Positions 1-8,679 of a stretch of 64,000 nucleotides of DNA are shown one piece after another. A program made the translations under genes and the position numbers. The notes below the pieces were generated by a model. It was not told the DNA's origin and did no database searches. It saw only the letters and a list, made by a program, of their open reading frames with translations. Numbering within the stretch: position 1 is the first letter of the stretch; each line of letters opens with the position of its first letter. The DNA is from Aquisediminimonas sp031376385 (GTDB lineage Bacteria; Pseudomonadota; Alphaproteobacteria; Sphingomonadales; Sphingomonadaceae), in the NCBI GenBank assembly GCA_031376385.1, contig JANMDQ010000021.1:56607-120606 (forward strand). Direction: 5' to 3'.

Positions 1-169
1 CCGCTGCAATGATCGCTTTGGACGGCACACAGCCAGCGTTCAAGCAATCCCCCCCCATTTCCCCTTCTTCAATCAGCGCAGATTTCAGCCCGAACATGGC
101 CGGGCCACCAGCAGCTGTCAGCCCGCCTGCCCCTGCGCCGATGACGACGACATCATATGGTTTTGCCAT
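1..169 (-). CDS. FAD-dependent pyridine nucleotide-disulfide oxidoreductase, N-terminal part (cut by window edge)
   Basis: Only the first 56 codons are in the window; the start is ATG at 169. The N-terminus carries the FAD-binding Rossmann motif GAGAGG (residues 11-16) and the redox-active disulfide motif CLNAGCVPSK. That motif is typical of class I flavin disulfide reductases such as mercuric reductase, dihydrolipoyl dehydrogenase and their uncharacterised relatives. Such enzymes pass electrons from NAD(P)H through FAD to the cysteine pair in the cytoplasm. The substrate cannot be told because the rest of the gene is missing. It is divergent from the nitronate monooxygenase gene, with 79 bp between the starts. 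Confidence 0.85.
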   Translation of the reverse strand, partial: MAKPYDVVVIGAGAGGLTAAGGPAMFGLKSALIEEGEMGGDCLNAGCVPSKAIIAA

Positions 170-248
170 GCTACCCTCTTGATTGCGTTGGGCGTTTCGT
201 GGACGGTGCTTGGCAGGATTACAAGACATAGCAAATAAGGAGAGCCTC

Positions 249-1382
249 ATGACCAACGCCCTATGCCGCCAGCTCGGCATCGAATTCCCACTATTTGCGT
301 TCAGCCATTGCCGTGATGTGGTGGCGGCGGTCAGTAAAGCTGGCGGCTTTGGCGTGCTCGGCGCAACGGCGTTCAACCCAGAGCAATTGGAAGTCGAACT
401 GCAATGGATCGACGCGCATGTCGACGGGAAGCCTTACGGAATCGATGTGCTTATTCCTGAAAATCTATCGGTGAAGGATGAAAAGGGCCTGACATCCAAA
501 ATGCTCGCCAGCCGCATTCCAGAGGCGCATACGGATTTCGTCCGCGATCTTTTGGCAGCCCACGGCGTTGAGGAGGCAGGCACTCATGCCCGCACCCGCG
601 ATGATAGCCCGCCGCCCTTCTGGCCAGAAGAGGCGATGGAGCTGCTGCACGTTGCGTTCAAACACCCCATTAAAATGATCGTCAACGCACTTGGCGTGCC
701 ACCCCCAGCGATGATCCAGATGGGCCAGGATCACGGCGTTCCCGTTGGCGCGCTCGCCGGGGCAAAGGAACATGCGCTTCGGCTCGCGGCGGCAGGATGC
801 GATGTCATTGTGGCGCAGGGCGGTGAAGCAGGCGGCCACTGCGGCGAAGTTTCGACGCTCGTCCTCATCCCCGAAGTCGTCCGCGCGTTGAAACGCGAAG
901 GCCATGATATCCCGGTCCTTGCGGCAGGCGGCATCATGACGGGGGAACAAATGGCAGCATGCATGGCAATGGGCGCGGCAGGCGCGTGGACGGGCTCGGT
1001 CTGGCTTTCCACCACCGAAAGCGAATGCAGCCAGATTTTCCGCGACAAAATGGTCGCCGCCAGGTCGCGCGATACGGTGAGGTCCAAGGGCCGCACGGGC
1101 AAATATAGCCGTCAATTGAAGTCCGCCTGGACCGATGCGTGGGAAGGGGCCGACAGCCCCGGCGCACTGCCGATGCCAATGCAGTCGCTGATCGCCGAAC
1201 CCGCCATCCACCGCGCCACCAAAGCCGCCGAAGGGGGCAACACGCAGGCGCGCGAACTGGTCACATATTTCGTCGGGCAAGGCGTAGGGCTGGTCGAGGA
1301 CGTAACGTCCGCGCGTTCTGTCGTACAAAGCTTCATGCAGGAATATGCCGATGCGGTTGAGGCGCTGAACGTGGCCCTGTAG
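249..1382 (+). CDS. Nitronate monooxygenase family flavoprotein
   Basis: A 377-residue TIM-barrel FMN enzyme of the nitronate monooxygenase (2-nitropropane dioxygenase) family, which oxidises alkyl nitronates to carbonyl compounds and nitrite. Visible family features are the N-terminal LGIEFPLF segment, AGGFGVLGA near residue 32, and the FMN phosphate and catalytic block AQGGEAGGHCG containing the conserved His. Further on, the AAGGIMTGEQMAACMAMGA stretch closes the barrel. I chose ATG 249 because AAGGAG lies 6-11 nt upstream; an in-frame extension to 183 has no family similarity. It stands alone between a divergent oxidoreductase and a convergent Rieske gene, so its physiological substrate is open. 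Confidence 0.88.
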   Translation: MTNALCRQLGIEFPLFAFSHCRDVVAAVSKAGGFGVLGATAFNPEQLEVELQWIDAHVDGKPYGIDVLIPENLSVKDEKGLTSKMLASRIPEAHTDFVRDLLAAHGVEEAGTHARTRDDSPPPFWPEEAMELLHVAFKHPIKMIVNALGVPPPAMIQMGQDHGVPVGALAGAKEHALRLAAAGCDVIVAQGGEAGGHCGEVSTLVLIPEVVRALKREGHDIPVLAAGGIMTGEQMAACMAMGAAGAWTGSVWLSTTESECSQIFRDKMVAARSRDTVRSKGRTGKYSRQLKSAWTDAWEGADSPGALPMPMQSLIAEPAIHRATKAAEGGNTQARELVTYFVGQGVGLVEDVTSARSVVQSFMQEYADAVEALNVAL

Positions 1383-1398
1383 AGACGCTGCTGATGTG

Positions 1399-2757
1399 CT
1401 AGCGCGACATATAGGCGTCCAGCGTCTCGTGATAATGGCGGATGCGGCTTTCCTGATATCGGGCTAGCGTGACGCCCGGCTTTTTTGACGCGCGCAGGCC
1501 CTTTTGAATGCGGAAAAGATTATCTGTATCCTGATCAGCAACCATCGCAGCGGAGCCGAGCTCAGGCGCGTGGGACCAATTCTGGTCTACCGCCAGCATC
1601 GTCATTTTAGCAGGCGCGGGGTGGGAGCCGTCTGGGGCTTTGGAGAAGAGGAACATTATCTCCATAATTGAGCTTTCGGGATCATCACCATTCGGGCGGA
1701 ACCGGTATGTGATGGGAAGCGCCTGCCCGCCCCATGGCACCATATTCGGGAATAGCATATATTCGATCAAATCAAGCGATTCCGTATCGGATAGCGCCGA
1801 CATATCTCGGCCGATAGAGCGCGAAATCCGCTCCCGCGCGCGCTCCGCCAATTTGCCTCGCGCTGTTTCGCCCTTGCCCACCTCAATGGGCTTGCCTGCA
1901 AAGAAGGGCACATCGCGGCGCATTTCCTCAATCGTGCGTTCTGCCGGGATCCCCTTCATGGCAGGCGATGGCACACCCTGCACACTGATCATACGGCTGA
2001 CGTGACGCACACCGGGCCAGATGTCATATTGCGTGTTGGTGTCGCCGTAATAGCCGAGCACTTGGGGGTGCGCGACGCCGACATGATAAGCCTCAACAAA
2101 GGCTTCCATGGCCAGTTTCCAATTGCACGGCATGATTTTTGCGACATGCGCGGCGATATAGCGGTCCTCAAGATTGAAGGCTGCGAAATGTTCTGGCAGA
2201 TTTTCGAGATAAGCCTCCAGCGGTTCACAGTCCGCATCAAAATTCACAAAAATAAATCCCCCCCAAAGTCCGACTTTGGCCTCTGGCAGAGACATTTTCT
2301 CCCGATCAACATGGCCAAAATCCCACTGGCCAGGAATGATCGAGAGGCTGCCGTCCAGCTTCCAAGTCCAGCCGTGAAATGAGCACCGGAACTGGTTGAC
2401 GCATCCGCCCTCTGTGCGCAGCATTGTTCCGCGGTGCAGGCAGCTGTTGATATAGGCTTTGATCTCGTCGGGTCCGGTGCGCACGACGATGAGGGAATCG
2501 TGGACAATTTCATAAAGGATATGATCGCCGACGTTTGGAACCTGTTCAACACGGCCCGCCAATTGCCAGCATTTGCGCCAGACCTGTTCGACCTCGCGAT
2601 CATGCCAGTCCTTGGAAAAATAGCGCTCGGCAGACACATCAGCTGTGCTTTGGCCCTGCGCCGGGGATTCGCTGCGCATCACTTCAGGCGCGTGATTGAT
2701 ATCGCTTTCAAAAACCTCCTGCACAGAAGGCCCCGGACGGCGTGCGATAATATCCAT
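1399..2757 (-). CDS. Aromatic ring-hydroxylating dioxygenase, large (alpha) subunit, Rieske type
   Basis: A 452-residue oxygenase alpha subunit. The N-terminal Rieske domain binds a [2Fe-2S] cluster through C106, H108, C125 and H128 (CLH...CSFH). The C-terminal catalytic domain carries non-haem iron ligands in EAYHVGVAH (H225 and H230). Members add oxygen to aromatic or related substrates using electrons from a ferredoxin or reductase. No beta subunit, ferredoxin or reductase is adjacent, so this is probably a single-component-type oxygenase served by electron partners encoded elsewhere. The start at 2757 is preceded by GGGAGAG; upstream in-frame sequence to 3060 lies antisense to the DUF3237 gene and is rejected. 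The substrate is unknown. Confidence 0.88.
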   Translation of the reverse strand: MDIIARRPGPSVQEVFESDINHAPEVMRSESPAQGQSTADVSAERYFSKDWHDREVEQVWRKCWQLAGRVEQVPNVGDHILYEIVHDSLIVVRTGPDEIKAYINSCLHRGTMLRTEGGCVNQFRCSFHGWTWKLDGSLSIIPGQWDFGHVDREKMSLPEAKVGLWGGFIFVNFDADCEPLEAYLENLPEHFAAFNLEDRYIAAHVAKIMPCNWKLAMEAFVEAYHVGVAHPQVLGYYGDTNTQYDIWPGVRHVSRMISVQGVPSPAMKGIPAERTIEEMRRDVPFFAGKPIEVGKGETARGKLAERARERISRSIGRDMSALSDTESLDLIEYMLFPNMVPWGGQALPITYRFRPNGDDPESSIMEIMFLFSKAPDGSHPAPAKMTMLAVDQNWSHAPELGSAAMVADQDTDNLFRIQKGLRASKKPGVTLARYQESRIRHYHETLDAYMSR

Positions 2758-2806
2758 TTTTGCTCTCCCTTTACGCCGGCCCTGCCTGCCTGCTACGCCG
2801 CTGACC

Positions 2807-3268
2807 ATGCCAAAACTTAAACACCAGCATCTTATCACTTTATCGCTTACAGTCGATTTCGCCAACATGCAGATGATTGGCATGACCCCTGCCGGATTGC
2901 GACGGATTGCGCCAGTTGCCGGCGGGACTTTTGCCGGGGAGCGGCTGAACGGTACTGTACTTCCCGGTGCGGATTGGGTGATTAACCGGCCAGACGGGGT
3001 CATGGTGATTGATGTTCGCCTGACGCTGAAAACGGATGATGGCGCGCTTGTGTATCTCACGTATCAGGGACGATTCTTAGCCGCCCCGGAAGCGATGGCG
3101 CGCTTTTCAAAGGGTGCGCTGCTTGATCCCGCAGACTATTCTTTGGCCGTGATCGCGAAGTTTGAATGCGGGGACGCTCGCTATGACTGGCTCAATTCCG
3201 CGATTGTTGTAGGCACAGGGGAACAGGTGGCGTCGGGGCCGATTTACAGTCTGTTCGAAATAACCTGA
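2807..3268 (+). CDS. DUF3237 family protein
   Basis: A 153-residue cytoplasmic protein resembling the DUF3237 family, a small beta-barrel family of unknown function often found beside catabolic oxidoreductases. Family-type segments are GMTPAGLRRIAPVAGGTFAG, DWVINRPDGVMVIDVRLTL and the C-terminal WLNSAIVVGTGE. It is divergent from the Rieske oxygenase, with 49 bp between the start codons, so the two may share a control region and a substrate pathway (inference). The start ATG 2807 was chosen because homologous sequence begins at about this residue. Confidence 0.75.
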   Translation: MPKLKHQHLITLSLTVDFANMQMIGMTPAGLRRIAPVAGGTFAGERLNGTVLPGADWVINRPDGVMVIDVRLTLKTDDGALVYLTYQGRFLAAPEAMARFSKGALLDPADYSLAVIAKFECGDARYDWLNSAIVVGTGEQVASGPIYSLFEIT

Positions 3269-3322
3269 TGCGTCTTGGTTTGGATCAGAATCTGGTCCAA
3301 AACTTACGCAAAGGATCATGCC

Positions 3323-3574
3323 GTGCACATGTCTGTGACTGAGCCCAAAAGCAAACTCACTGACCTTATCCGCCGCGCGGCGGCAGGTGATAAGGTCATC
3401 TTGGCGCGCCACGGACATCCAGCCGTGCGTCTGGTGCCCGTAGAAGCTGTGCAGAGCAAAGTAGATCGGCGCGCGATTTTGGAAAAATTGATGCGGGAGG
3501 CGACACCGACCCCTGGTCCGTGTGCCGCGCGAAGCGCTGACTTCCTTTTTGATGAGGACGGCCTGCCCGCGTGA
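3323..3574 (+). CDS. Phd/YefM-type antitoxin, apparently without its toxin
   Basis: About 83 residues resembling prevent-host-death family antitoxins: N-terminal HMSVTEPKSKLTDLIRRA forms the ribbon/helix dimer and DNA-binding part, followed by the conserved GDKVILARHGHPAVRLVPV strand. The acidic C-terminus ending DEDGLPA is the usual toxin-binding tail. GTG 3323 is favoured because AAGGA lies 8 nt upstream; ATG 3329 is the alternative. In this family a PIN-domain toxin usually starts at an overlapping GTGA or ATGA. Here the overlap GTGA is present, but the following frame reads V-I-A-L and then stops at 3583-3585. Confidence 0.75.
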   Translation: MHMSVTEPKSKLTDLIRRAAAGDKVILARHGHPAVRLVPVEAVQSKVDRRAILEKLMREATPTPGPCAARSADFLFDEDGLPA

Positions 3575-3622
3575 TCGCCCTATAAGACAGGGTGGGGCCT
3601 TACCCCCACCCGTCCCGTCCCC

Positions 3623-4459
3623 TCAAACCCGTGTCATCACCCACTGCCCGTCAGAGCCCTTGCATGCCTGATAGCTTTCCGACTGTGCTGCGCTTCCGGG
3701 CATATTCACTGTCTGCTTGACCATTTTGCAGCCATTGGCTGCTGTTTGCGTGACTGCTGGTCTCAAAAGCGCGTTAGAGAGATAGCCTTGCGCGGTGCCG
3801 TTGTCAGAGACCAGATACCAAGGTGATCCTTGCACTGACGCAGGCACCCAGACGCGCGTTCCGGTGGCCACTTGGCCCAAAATTGCACCATCAAGGCCGG
3901 GGCGGCTGCGCAAATTGGCGGTGGCCGTTGTCTGATAAGCTTTGCCCAGCTTGGAGTAGCCGGCGGCGGGTTCCACGCCCTTGGCGAATTTTATATCCGC
4001 AAGGCCTGCGCCGAGGCCTGCATTGTTCACTTCCACAGTTCCAGACGCGCCGGTTTCATCACTTTTCCAGCTTTGATTTTCGCCTGTCGTCACAGCATTC
4101 TCGACGGAGCGTTCCGCCTTTACCCGGTCATTCTTTTGAAGCTTGCAGCCCAGTGCCGAACCTGCGGCTGCACCAAGGCCAGCGCCAAGCAATGTGCCGA
4201 GCGTTCTGCTGCCGCGTCCCGCAATGCGGTTTCCCAATAAGCCACCAAGCAGACCACCTACGGCTGCAACGCCAACTTGTTTATTGCCATCTGAAGAGCA
4301 GCCAAAGATGCCCATACCATTCGCCCCGCCAAAGCTGCTGCTCGTCTCAGGCGCTGCCGAAGTGCGAGCCACAGGTTGGGTGGTATCGATCGCAACAGCA
4401 GGGGTCGTCGACATCATCAATGTCGAAAGTGCCACAAATGCAGGAATAGTTTTGGCCAT
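3623..4459 (-). CDS. Exported glycine-zipper and SH3b domain envelope protein
   Basis: A 278-residue protein with a Sec signal peptide (MAKTIPAFVALSTLMMSTTPAVA). A glycine-zipper segment rich in GGLLGGLLGNRIAGRGSRT follows around residues 65-95, like those of outer-membrane-associated 17-kDa antigen proteins. The bacterial SH3b domain near residues 180-235 (NLRSRPGLDGAILGQV...GYLSNALL) is typical of peptidoglycan or protein binding. Cysteines later in the chain may pair in the periplasm. ATG 4459 is preferred because GAGG sits at normal spacing; ATG 4468 is possible. A role in envelope structure is inferred from the domains only. Confidence 0.8.
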   Translation of the reverse strand: MAKTIPAFVALSTLMMSTTPAVAIDTTQPVARTSAAPETSSSFGGANGMGIFGCSSDGNKQVGVAAVGGLLGGLLGNRIAGRGSRTLGTLLGAGLGAAAGSALGCKLQKNDRVKAERSVENAVTTGENQSWKSDETGASGTVEVNNAGLGAGLADIKFAKGVEPAAGYSKLGKAYQTTATANLRSRPGLDGAILGQVATGTRVWVPASVQGSPWYLVSDNGTAQGYLSNALLRPAVTQTAANGCKMVKQTVNMPGSAAQSESYQACKGSDGQWVMTRV

Positions 4460-4631
4460 GGGTGTCATCCTCTAATCTGATTTTCTTGATTCACTATGTC
4501 GGTCTGATACCATGAATCGCGTATGAATAGGCGCTAATTCAGACCCCATCGCAAGGCGGTTGGCCGCACTATTTACAGTTTTTGACAGATTGGATTGGAC
4601 ATTTTGTATGGCGTCGAAAACAGTGCAACGC

Positions 4632-4994
4632 TTATGGCAAATTGCTGTCTGCCTCTTGCTTTGCCCGTGCTTCGGCCTTGGCCTTGCGCATTTCTTCTGA
4701 CCAGCATCCCGCCCAGCCTTGGTTCGTGGCTTTGTTGCACGACATCGGGCTGGCATTGCCAGTATCAAGTGTTGCGCGGCTGCGAACGGCCCAGCTCTGG
4801 TTGGCTGGATTGGTCGATTGCGGGCGCAGTTCCTTTGGGATGCGGTAACGGTCGGCCTCGGGCGCAGTGACGCATATTGTATTTTCCGGGCACTTGTCCT
4901 CACCAAAGATGGTCAAGATCCGCTCTTGCGCTGGCGCAACGGTTGGTACGGAAAGGGCGGTCATGGCCAAGCTGGCTGCTAAGATCAGTCTCAT
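4632..4994 (-). CDS. Small secreted protein of unknown function
   Basis: A 120-residue protein with a clear signal peptide (MRLILAASLAMTALSVPTVAPAQ). Four cysteines (in DKCPENTICV and later MSCNK and GCW) could form disulfides in the periplasm, which fits the nearby dsbB gene. The C-terminus is a charged helix, EEMRKAKAEARAKQEAD. I do not recognise a characterised family; similar short exported proteins are common in sphingomonads. The 172 bp between this stop and the SH3 protein start hold no gene I can support. Confidence 0.7.
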   Translation of the reverse strand: MRLILAASLAMTALSVPTVAPAQERILTIFGEDKCPENTICVTAPEADRYRIPKELRPQSTNPANQSWAVRSRATLDTGNASPMSCNKATNQGWAGCWSEEMRKAKAEARAKQEADSNLP

Positions 4995-5033
4995 AAAGGC
5001 AAACCTCTCATTTTCTTCCTGAATATAAGCTGA

Positions 5034-5549
5034 TCAAACGCGCTTTGAAAGTGCAATTGCGGTGCGGCAGCCAAAGCGGATGGCGGCAGCGAACAAAGGA
5101 TAACCGGGGATGGTCTCCGCGCCGGAGGCTATGGCGGCATCTTTATGCTCAATTTCATCAGCTTGGAAATCGCGGATCGCATCGCTGAGTTCAGGATCAC
5201 TCTCGCCCAACTCTGCCAATTGCTCAGAATAATGGCGATCAATTTCGGTTTCTACAGCAGCTGTGCAGGCCATCGCCATTTGCGGGCCAAGCAGTGCGGT
5301 TCCGGCACCCAGCGCATAACCCGCGACATGCCAAAATGGATGCAGGGCTGTGGGGCGGACCCCGCGCTCTGCCATCATGGCATTGAACTTTTCCAGATGG
5401 CGCGCCTCTTGGCTTGCCATGTGGCGGATTTCGCGCGCCATCGGATGGCGATCACCCAACACGGCAAGTTGCCCCGCGTAAATTCGCGCAGCCCCAAACT
5501 CTCCAGCTTGGTCCACCCGGATCATTGCATCTGTATCAACGTTCCTCAT
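5034..5549 (-). CDS. coq7: Demethoxyubiquinone hydroxylase (COQ7 family)
   Basis: A 171-residue di-iron monooxygenase that hydroxylates demethoxyubiquinone in ubiquinone biosynthesis, at the membrane surface. The ferritin-like four-helix bundle carries paired iron-binding motifs: E17 in DQAGEFGA, then E48xxH51 in SQEARHLEKF, and in the second half ETEIDRHY and DEIEHKD. The start ATG 5549 overlaps the end of dsbB by 14 nt, which implies translational coupling in the ctpA-dsbB-coq7 operon. Length matches short bacterial COQ7 proteins. Confidence 0.92.
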   Translation of the reverse strand: MRNVDTDAMIRVDQAGEFGAARIYAGQLAVLGDRHPMAREIRHMASQEARHLEKFNAMMAERGVRPTALHPFWHVAGYALGAGTALLGPQMAMACTAAVETEIDRHYSEQLAELGESDPELSDAIRDFQADEIEHKDAAIASGAETIPGYPLFAAAIRFGCRTAIALSKRV

Positions 5550-6018
5550 GCTGTTTGCCCTGCGCCAAAGTGACAATCGCAGCAAATGCCGCAATTGAGA
5601 TTAACATGTTATAGCCTGCCAGAGAGATACCGAACAGGGTCCATTGGGCTTGGTCACAGCGAACCAGCGGCGCTTTCATAATGTCATTCATAAAATTGCC
5701 GCTGCCGGCACCAGGGGGCTGTGAACATTGCGTGAGCCCCTGCCACCAGCCATATTCCACGCCTGCGTGAAATCCTCCGATGACGCCGCTTGCTAGTATC
5801 GCAAGAGCCGCCAATACCACCAACGCCCGCTGCGCCCTCGGTTCGCGGACTGCGAAAGCAAAAAGCGCCAGCACAATCGCTGCGTCATGCGGCCAGCGCT
5901 GCCAGTAACACATCTCACAAGGGACCAAGCCACCAATATATTGTGACCCAAGCGCACCCGCCATCAAAGTGGCTGGAACGATAAGAGCCAGCGCGCGCGC
6001 CTTATGCAGTGAACTCAC
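5536..6018 (-). CDS. dsbB: Disulfide bond formation protein B
   Basis: A 160-residue inner-membrane quinone reductase that reoxidises DsbA. Four hydrophobic helices are visible. The first periplasmic cysteine pair is C34-C37 in VPCEMCYWQRWP, and the second loop supplies C98 (TQCSQPPG) and C121 (LVRCDQ). The WQRWP motif after the first pair is diagnostic. The start is GTG 6018, overlapping the S41 protease stop by 4 nt (GTGA). It precedes coq7, so a quinone-linked theme runs through the operon. Confidence 0.93.
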   Translation of the reverse strand: MSSLHKARALALIVPATLMAGALGSQYIGGLVPCEMCYWQRWPHDAAIVLALFAFAVREPRAQRALVVLAALAILASGVIGGFHAGVEYGWWQGLTQCSQPPGAGSGNFMNDIMKAPLVRCDQAQWTLFGISLAGYNMLISIAAFAAIVTLAQGKQHEER

Positions 6019-7349
6019 TTACCGCCCTTGCGCTGTCCGCCCCCTGCCATTTGCGACGGAGCCACGCGGCCCACCGTCTGCAAAGCATAGTGAAGCTGGA
6101 AATCTGTAATGCCCTTCGCTTTCAACTGGTCCGGCGTCGCGGAAAAGCGCGGGTCTGGCTTGGTGTCAGACTCCAGAGTCGCGTTGTCCACTTTGCTTTC
6201 ATTGACCAGATGGCGGCTCAAATCCGCCTCGCGGAATTTGGGGCGGGCCTTATAGTCTGGGTCAGAGATTTGCGGCACGGCAATATCCGGCTCAATCCCG
6301 CCCTCTTGCACCGACTTACCCGACGGCGTGTAATAGCGCGCCGTGGTAAGGCGCAAAGCCGTCGTGTCATCCAACTGAATGAGGGTTTGAACGGAGCCTT
6401 TGCCGAAGCTGCGTTCACCCATTACCAGCGCCCGGTGGTGATCCTGCAGGGCACCTGCGACGATTTCCGATGCTGAGGCAGAGCCTGCATCGACCAGCAC
6501 GACAATAGGCAGACCGTGGGCAAAATCACCTTTGCGAGCATAATAGCGCTCGATATCACGGCGGTTACGGCCGCGCTGTGATACGATTTCACCTGTTTCA
6601 AGAAAGGCATCTGTCACTTCGACCGCCTGATCGAGCAAACCGCCTGGGTTAGACCGCAAATCAACAACATAGCCTCGTGGCTGGCGACCCAGCTTCTTAT
6701 CAATTGACGCCAGTGCGGCGCGCACATCAGCGCCTGTGTTGCGTGAAAAGCTGTTGATATTGATCACGCCAACATCGCCGCGCACTTCCCACTTCACTGG
6801 TTTCAGTTGAATGACTTCGCGCGTCAGCGTGACGTCAAATGGCTTATCGCGGCCTAGACGCACGATGGTGAGTTTGATGTTCGTGCCGGGCGTGCCGCGC
6901 ATCTTATCAACGGACTCGTCCAGCGGTCCGCCAACGATCAATGTGCCATCCAGATGGGTGATGAAGTCACCCGGCTTAATCCCAGCGCGCCAGGCAGGCG
7001 TATCCTCGGTGGGCGAAATGACTTTCACTGCGCCGTCTTCCTGCGTCACTTGCAGCCCAAGGCCGCCGTAATTTCCGTCGGTCTGCGTGCGCATATTGTC
7101 AAAATCGCGCGCGTCGAGATAGCTGCTGTGCGGATCAAGGCTGGACAACATCCCCTCAATTGCGCCTTTAATCAGCTTATTATCATCGACCTTTTCCACA
7201 TAATCCGTCCGCACCCGTTCAAACACCGACATGAATTGATCCATTTCCCGGTAGGTGGAGGAGTCGACTGCAGCGATGGCCGTTGTAGCGGCGGGGATCA
7301 GGGCAACGCTGGTCACCAACAGGGCGGCGCGGAAAACAGGCTTGATCAT
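6015..7349 (-). CDS. ctpA: Carboxyl-terminal processing protease, S41 family (CtpA type)
   Basis: A 444-residue periplasmic serine protease with an N-terminal signal sequence, a PDZ domain around residues 95-175 (GGLGLQVTQEDG...IKPGDFI) and the S41 catalytic domain. The Ser/Lys dyad is S292 in GSASASEI and K317 in ERSFGKGSV, spaced 25 residues apart as in the family. Such proteases trim or degrade envelope proteins and lipoproteins and often control peptidoglycan hydrolases. Its place just downstream of the EnvC-like activator fits a cell-separation role (inference). It is followed by dsbB with a GTGA overlap. Confidence 0.92.
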   Translation of the reverse strand: MIKPVFRAALLVTSVALIPAATTAIAAVDSSTYREMDQFMSVFERVRTDYVEKVDDNKLIKGAIEGMLSSLDPHSSYLDARDFDNMRTQTDGNYGGLGLQVTQEDGAVKVISPTEDTPAWRAGIKPGDFITHLDGTLIVGGPLDESVDKMRGTPGTNIKLTIVRLGRDKPFDVTLTREVIQLKPVKWEVRGDVGVININSFSRNTGADVRAALASIDKKLGRQPRGYVVDLRSNPGGLLDQAVEVTDAFLETGEIVSQRGRNRRDIERYYARKGDFAHGLPIVVLVDAGSASASEIVAGALQDHHRALVMGERSFGKGSVQTLIQLDDTTALRLTTARYYTPSGKSVQEGGIEPDIAVPQISDPDYKARPKFREADLSRHLVNESKVDNATLESDTKPDPRFSATPDQLKAKGITDFQLHYALQTVGRVAPSQMAGGGQRKGGK

Positions 7350-7437
7350 GATTTAACGAACCTCATTAGGATATGAAGAGTGTCTACATCCATTCGCTGC
7401 GGCTTCAAATGGCACTAATGGGTAAACGGACGAAAAT

Positions 7438-8679
7438 TCAGCCCACAAAGCGTGTAATATCGACGGGAATATTCTTCTGACGCAGTTCAACGGTTACTCT
7501 GGGCTGTTCGTCGCCTGCGCGGCCCAGTGGACTGCCCTGCAAAACCGAATCACCGACGCGCACATCTAAAGCTGCGATAGAGGTAACAACGCTGCTCCAC
7601 CCCCGGCCATGATCGATAATGACGATATTGCCATAGCCGCGAAACGGCCCGGCGAAGGCAATTGTGCCTCCGCTGGGTGCCACCAGTTGTGCGCCGGGGC
7701 GAACGGACAAAGTGAGACCCCGAGAACGCACACCAACGCTGGAGACTTCGCCAAGCCCCTGCACCACAGTTCCAATGACAGGCAGGCGGTAAGGGATGCT
7801 ATCCTGATCAGCTTGAACGGTTGCCACTGGCGCGTTGTCGTTTGAACCCGTGCCGGTCGGGCGAATCAGTGGCCCGGGAAGAGCTGCCAGCCGGTCACGC
7901 ACTTCGCCTTCGACAGACACGCGGCCAAGAAGCTCAACAATATCACGCGCCTTTTCGCCCATCGCCATGGCTTTGTCTTGTTCGGCCAGGGCTTGACCAG
8001 TGGTCTGGTCCGCTACCGCCCGGCGCTGCGCAAAAACAGCTAGCAATCCCTGACGCTGCTCCGCAAGCCGGTTCTGCGCCGTCTCCAGCCCAACAAGGGC
8101 ACGGTCGGCATCCGCGCGCAAAATTTTGCTACGGTCGATTTCGGCCCTTAAATCGGCTGTCCGTGCGCGAAGCCGAGGGATCAGCCCAGCAAGCACTGCG
8201 CGCACATGCACCAGATCTGTCACCGATCCCGGTTGCACCAGCGCCAGCGCAGGTGGACGGCGTGACAATGTTTGGAGCGCCGCCATCAAACGCATCGCAG
8301 GTTCCTGCTTGGCCGCCAGACGGTCCCGTTGTTCACTGCGCAGTCGATCAATGATGACAATTCGCGATTCCGCCGCGGAGATATCGGCTTCTGTAGCTTG
8401 GATGCGCGCTGCCACTGCGGCGGCACGCGCCTTCACCGCTTCGGCTTCATTCATTTGTTCCGCAGCGATTTTTTCAAGCCGACCTGCGCGGGCTTCGGCG
8501 AGGATCGATTGCGCTTTGGCGCGTGCTAGGGCTTGACGTTCGTCCTCAAAATTCTGGGCGGTGGCCATCGTTGCAAAGACGCTGGCCAAGACACAGCAAA
8601 GCGCGCCCGCACGCAGGGTGCGGACGCGCCAGCCTGGTCCTGTGAGGGACTTACTTATTCTCGCTATCAAGCTTGCCAA
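7438..8679 (-). CDS. envC: EnvC-like murein hydrolase activator with degenerate M23 (LytM) domain
   Basis: About 413 residues: an exported protein with a signal peptide (GALCCVLASVFATMATAQ), a long coiled coil and a C-terminal LytM/M23 domain. The M23 fold is visible (GTIAFAGPFRGYGNIVIIDHG). The usual zinc ligands HxxxD and HxH are replaced (for example VVTSIAAL where active enzymes have a His), so it probably activates amidases rather than cutting murein itself. The start is uncertain: the frame opens with TTG codons only. I prefer TTG 8679 because GAGG lies 6 nt upstream; TTG 8691 is possible. Either overlaps the end of the HhH gene. Confidence 0.82.
   Translation of the reverse strand: MASLIARISKSLTGPGWRVRTLRAGALCCVLASVFATMATAQNFEDERQALARAKAQSILAEARAGRLEKIAAEQMNEAEAVKARAAAVAARIQATEADISAAESRIVIIDRLRSEQRDRLAAKQEPAMRLMAALQTLSRRPPALALVQPGSVTDLVHVRAVLAGLIPRLRARTADLRAEIDRSKILRADADRALVGLETAQNRLAEQRQGLLAVFAQRRAVADQTTGQALAEQDKAMAMGEKARDIVELLGRVSVEGEVRDRLAALPGPLIRPTGTGSNDNAPVATVQADQDSIPYRLPVIGTVVQGLGEVSSVGVRSRGLTLSVRPGAQLVAPSGGTIAFAGPFRGYGNIVIIDHGRGWSSVVTSIAALDVRVGDSVLQGSPLGRAGDEQPRVTVELRQKNIPVDITRFVG

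Noticed and set aside
465..1328. Long open frames antisense to the nitronate monooxygenase gene.
   Set aside because: They mirror a strongly conserved enzyme gene, have no family features and no ribosome binding sites.
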